Shown here piece after piece: positions 61,170 through 64,000 of a DNA stretch of 64,000 bases. Location of the stretch: the NCBI GenBank assembly GCA_900542285.1, contig UQNF01000001.1, positions 80,257 through 144,256 of the forward strand. Reading direction: 5' to 3'. Source of the stretch: an uncultured Clostridium sp. (lineage in GTDB: Bacteria; Bacillota; Clostridia; Christensenellales; CAG-138). How positions within the stretch are numbered: the stretch's first letter is position 1; each line of letters opens with the position of its first letter. The notes under the pieces are model-generated. The model saw only the letters and a program-made list of their open reading frames with translations, did no database searches and was not told the DNA's origin. Position numbers and translations under genes: made by a program.

Positions 61170-63818
61170 TTACACATTACCGCTTTCAGCTATAAACAGC
61201 TCCGGCATGTTGTATCGTACACTCGACGCCTCTGTTCGAGCGTTAGTATTTGAGCATTCAAGCAATGCCGTGCTCAGATGCCATTTTCCATCCGGCCCTT
61301 CGATAATAAACTCATCCTTGTTGTTCCGGATATATGTGGATACCTCACGAGAGAATCCGTTCCGCTGAAGAAGGATTGTTATTGGATTCGTCGTTCCGTA
61401 TTCTACAAATTCGTACCAGTTGTTATCAAACTCCTTCAGCTGATGGACCGTCTTATACTCATTCGAGAAGCGAAGGAAGTAGTTTGAAATGCTGAACAGC
61501 ACAATGTTATCAATGACCTCCAAGGTGTCGGCAAATACGATATTGCGGTGCCGGAGTCCATCGTCGTAGTATTCTTTCTGGCCTCGGTTCACCCAGAAGT
61601 TATCAGGGTGCTGTTGCCGGTACTCCAGTGCCTTTTTCATGATATTGCTAAGGCCGGTACCTTCCATCCATTGAATAAGAACAACCGCATACCAACGCAG
61701 AAGCGTCGGCTTTCCGAGCGTGGATGCCTCATACTTTCCCCATTTGAAGATTCGACTCAGCTTTTCAAGGAAAGCCAAAACGTCGTCATAATTGAACTTG
61801 CCATCTACACGGTCAGGGTATTTCAGGCCCATTGCGATAGCGGCACGTAGGTTTTTCGTCTGATCCACCGAGGTGTTGATATCATCATCCGGTTCTGTGA
61901 ACGGATCAGTAAAGGCTTCTCGTATTTTCGCTTCATCCTTGGGTGTCAGCAGATTAGAGAACTCACGCCTTACAAGGCTGTCGTTGTCCTGCATAATATC
62001 CCTTAAAAGAATGAGGGCAAACTTACGCATCATTACATAGGCTTCCTCTGACTGTGCGTCATTTCTTTTTACAAGTTCAATATTGCCCTGTAGTAGTGCC
62101 TCAACGACATATTTCTTTTCAGCGTTTGTTAGGCTCTTCGGTCCAGCCTCGATAGAAAGCGTTTGCTTCGGGACCTCTTTCTTCAAAAGGTCCACATAGT
62201 CTTCCTGTTTCAGCTTTTCACCCTGCGAGACGAAGAATACATTCCCGTAAAGGTTGAAACGGATGCGTCCGACACGTCCTATCAGATTTCGGAAGTCAAC
62301 CGGCGTCATAACCTTTCGGAAAATCTTGTTATCGGTAATGAACAGATTATCCGCTGGGAGATTGACACCTTCAAGTAAGGTGCTGGTACAGAACATAGTC
62401 GTGATTTTGCCACGACGGAACATGTCCTCGATACGCATTCTGATGGCAGCTGGTAGGTATCCAATATGATATGCGACGCCTTTTTTTATAATCTGAGCCA
62501 AATAGTAGTCGCCGTGTACTTCATTCGTGATATCCCTTGCCAGTGCATTCAGGTCATTATCCTGAATTTCCGAAAGCTGATCTGCAAAAGCAAGCGCATT
62601 TTCAATCGCCTTATTTCTACCGTTGCAATATACTATGGTCTGCTGCTTTCGCTCAAAGGGAAGATCCCGGTTTATTCTTTCAAACATCAGAAGGAACGAA
62701 ACCAGAGAAGCATTTCTGTCTTTGATCTCCGCAAGGTAATCCAACTCACCGGTATGGTCGTTATATACGCTGACTGTGAAATTATTGAGGTCGATGCTGA
62801 ACTTAATCTGGGCCACCGGTGAAAAAGTGGAACGAAGGTGGCTATCGTCACCGTCAGTTTCGATGTCTGTCAGCAGCTTTAGATATACCTCTGGATTTGG
62901 AATATTGGGTGAGGCAAAGACGAAGTGCGGCTTCTTCTTCCTTCTGAGAAGCATATCCACGGTTTTATAGTAGAACGGCCCACGGCTATTTTTTCCGGAC
63001 AGTTTGTGCGCTTCATCGATGAATAGATAGTCGATTTGCAAATCCGGTTTGCTGATGAGCAGATATAACAGTCGTTCCGGAGTCAGCACAAGTATGAAGT
63101 TATGCTTGCCCTCCAAAGCGATATCCCCGGCGGCGGTGACCACCTTATAATTGTGCTCCGACAAAAGGTTCTTAAGGTCCTCGTCAATAACCTGCTTGTA
63201 GATCTCATTGATCAGTGCCTTTGTTGGGACAATCAGGGCGAAGTTCATTTTTACCCCACGCTGTATCTGGTCCTTGATGTACATTCTCATGAGGAAGGAC
63301 TTACCCATAGATGTCGGACCGGAATAGCTGAAGTGATCATCCGAGAGATGATCGTAAGCATTTTTCTGTGCGCCGAAGAACCGAAGTTCCGGTGCTGCAG
63401 GAATTGTCAAATAGTCATTCTGGTATTCAGCGAAGAAACGCTCTAATGCGGTCGTGCCGTAGAAGTCGCTCTCGATTATCTTCCTTGCTTGATAATTCCC
63501 GGTGTTCGCAAACACTGATCCGGCATAAAACCTTACATCGGGATTGTCCGGGTATAGAGAATACAGCAGGATGATTATCTCCTGCGCCCACATTTTATGC
63601 TTGTCCCGATTAACCGCATGTGTTGATTTGGACAGTAGGTCGGCAAACCGTAATGCCGACACTACATCAACCTCTCTCATTTGCCGTTTTTCCGTGAGGT
63701 TAAACTTGGTGATGGCATAGTTATAAAGGATGTTGTCGTAGAGTTCATTCAGGAAGGGATTGTTGTCAATGTCCCCGAAAATGGCATCGCCAAGGTTCTG
63801 CAGTGTTTGATTGCTCAA
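61170..63818 (-). CDS. DEAD/DEAH-box helicase, Hachiman HamB-like
   Basis: An 882-residue superfamily 2 helicase. The N-terminal 140 residues are helical; motif I is SGPTSMGKS (about 166-174), motif Ia is VPTKALINEI, motif II DEAH is at about 268-271, motif III is FASPN, and the second RecA domain has QTIVYCNGR, STLLEGVNLPADN and GRVGRIRFN. The C-terminal third is unassigned. Size, motif style and a small partner gene with a four-base TTGA overlap upstream suggest HamB of the Hachiman anti-phage system; this is an inference. Translation starts at TTG 63818. Confidence 0.75.
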   Translation of the reverse strand: MSNQTLQNLGDAIFGDIDNNPFLNELYDNILYNYAITKFNLTEKRQMREVDVVSALRFADLLSKSTHAVNRDKHKMWAQEIIILLYSLYPDNPDVRFYAGSVFANTGNYQARKIIESDFYGTTALERFFAEYQNDYLTIPAAPELRFFGAQKNAYDHLSDDHFSYSGPTSMGKSFLMRMYIKDQIQRGVKMNFALIVPTKALINEIYKQVIDEDLKNLLSEHNYKVVTAAGDIALEGKHNFILVLTPERLLYLLISKPDLQIDYLFIDEAHKLSGKNSRGPFYYKTVDMLLRRKKKPHFVFASPNIPNPEVYLKLLTDIETDGDDSHLRSTFSPVAQIKFSIDLNNFTVSVYNDHTGELDYLAEIKDRNASLVSFLLMFERINRDLPFERKQQTIVYCNGRNKAIENALAFADQLSEIQDNDLNALARDITNEVHGDYYLAQIIKKGVAYHIGYLPAAIRMRIEDMFRRGKITTMFCTSTLLEGVNLPADNLFITDNKIFRKVMTPVDFRNLIGRVGRIRFNLYGNVFFVSQGEKLKQEDYVDLLKKEVPKQTLSIEAGPKSLTNAEKKYVVEALLQGNIELVKRNDAQSEEAYVMMRKFALILLRDIMQDNDSLVRREFSNLLTPKDEAKIREAFTDPFTEPDDDINTSVDQTKNLRAAIAMGLKYPDRVDGKFNYDDVLAFLEKLSRIFKWGKYEASTLGKPTLLRWYAVVLIQWMEGTGLSNIMKKALEYRQQHPDNFWVNRGQKEYYDDGLRHRNIVFADTLEVIDNIVLFSISNYFLRFSNEYKTVHQLKEFDNNWYEFVEYGTTNPITILLQRNGFSREVSTYIRNNKDEFIIEGPDGKWHLSTALLECSNTNARTEASSVRYNMPELFIAESGNV

Positions 63819-64000
63819 GGTCTGCCACCCCCATTCATCACACGATCCATGATCTGGGCTTTCTCAACATCCGCATCATTGAGCGGCAGGATGTAGAAAT
63901 AGAATGAGTGCATATCCAGACCAAGCGCATTGATTTTACCCGCAATATACGAGGCGTGATTTCTAATGTCCGTGTCCATTTTCTGTGTCAGCGCACGTCT
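63815..64000 (-). CDS. C-terminal end of a HamA-like (DUF1837) protein, cut by window edge
   Basis: The last 61 codons of a leftward gene are visible: a helical, charged stretch (LTQKMDTDIRNHASYIAGKI) followed by a hydrophobic strand HSFYFYILPLNDADVEK and a short helix ending in NGGGRP. Its stop overlaps the helicase TTG start (TTGA). In Hachiman the nuclease-like HamA (DUF1837) gene precedes hamB in this way. Too little is visible to prove the family. Confidence 0.5.
   Translation of the reverse strand, partial: RRALTQKMDTDIRNHASYIAGKINALGLDMHSFYFYILPLNDADVEKAQIMDRVMNGGGRP

Overview
The window looks like a chromosomal segment of an uncultured, spore-forming member of the Clostridia (Bacillota), probably a gut or other anaerobe. 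Sporulation genes (yabP, yabQ, sigH), a cysteine-rich ferredoxin, a two-carboxylate F-type ATPase c subunit, dockerin-bearing secreted peptidases, a BMP-type nucleoside importer and Gram-positive style ribosome binding sites all support this. Base composition is moderate and ATG, GTG and TTG starts are all used. Genus or species cannot be given from sequence reading alone.

Layout. 1-2974: leftward housekeeping genes (partial ferredoxin, HU, YabN/MazG-type pyrophosphohydrolase, FabG-type reductase). 3061-9994: a complete F1Fo ATP synthase operon (small AtpI-like membrane protein, then B-E-F-H-A-G-D-C). 10112-20350: a tightly overlapping cell-surface polysaccharide cluster (four glycosyltransferases, two hexapeptide acyltransferases, a pyruvyl transferase, an F420-dehydrogenase-beta-like protein, a flippase and WecB), closed by a strong terminator. 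20443-23615: QueG-like iron-sulfur protein, YabP/YabQ, a lipoprotein and an ArsR-type regulator. 23703-37076: a surface and secretion region with a giant dockerin-bearing subtilase, a lipoprotein L,D-transpeptidase, a MoxR/DUF58/membrane-protein operon and a dockerin-bearing clan CD cysteine peptidase. 37270-42716: a small alarmone synthetase, a lipoprotein, a nitrilase remnant, a GNAT enzyme and the conserved mrnC-rlmB-sigH operon. 42814-49111: nucleoside salvage (deoxyribosyltransferase-like protein, thymidine kinase, BMP/ABC nucleoside importer). 49214-59061: a DUF5685/J-domain/membrane-protein operon, an MBL hydrolase, a substrate-binding-protein ABC importer, a YegP-like protein, asparaginase, an Ldh2-type dehydrogenase and a short-chain dehydrogenase. 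59288-64000: a leftward defence block with the end of a small protein resembling HamA, a large DEAH helicase resembling HamB (Hachiman) and a DUF262/HNH protein of the GmrSD type.

How the parts fit. The ATP synthase supplies or uses an ion gradient, probably Na+ judged from the c-subunit motif. The polysaccharide cluster, L,D-transpeptidase and dockerin peptidases together describe a heavily decorated cell surface. The nucleoside importer feeds thymidine kinase, whose promoter sits inside the importer's terminator. The candidates most deserving follow-up are the helicase plus DUF262 defence block at the right edge, the shared Big2/beta-sandwich/dockerin tail on two unrelated peptidases, the two-carboxylate rotor motif, and the long Arg/Asp/Tyr repeat extension on RlmB. 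No tRNA, rRNA, CRISPR array or insertion sequence was recognised.
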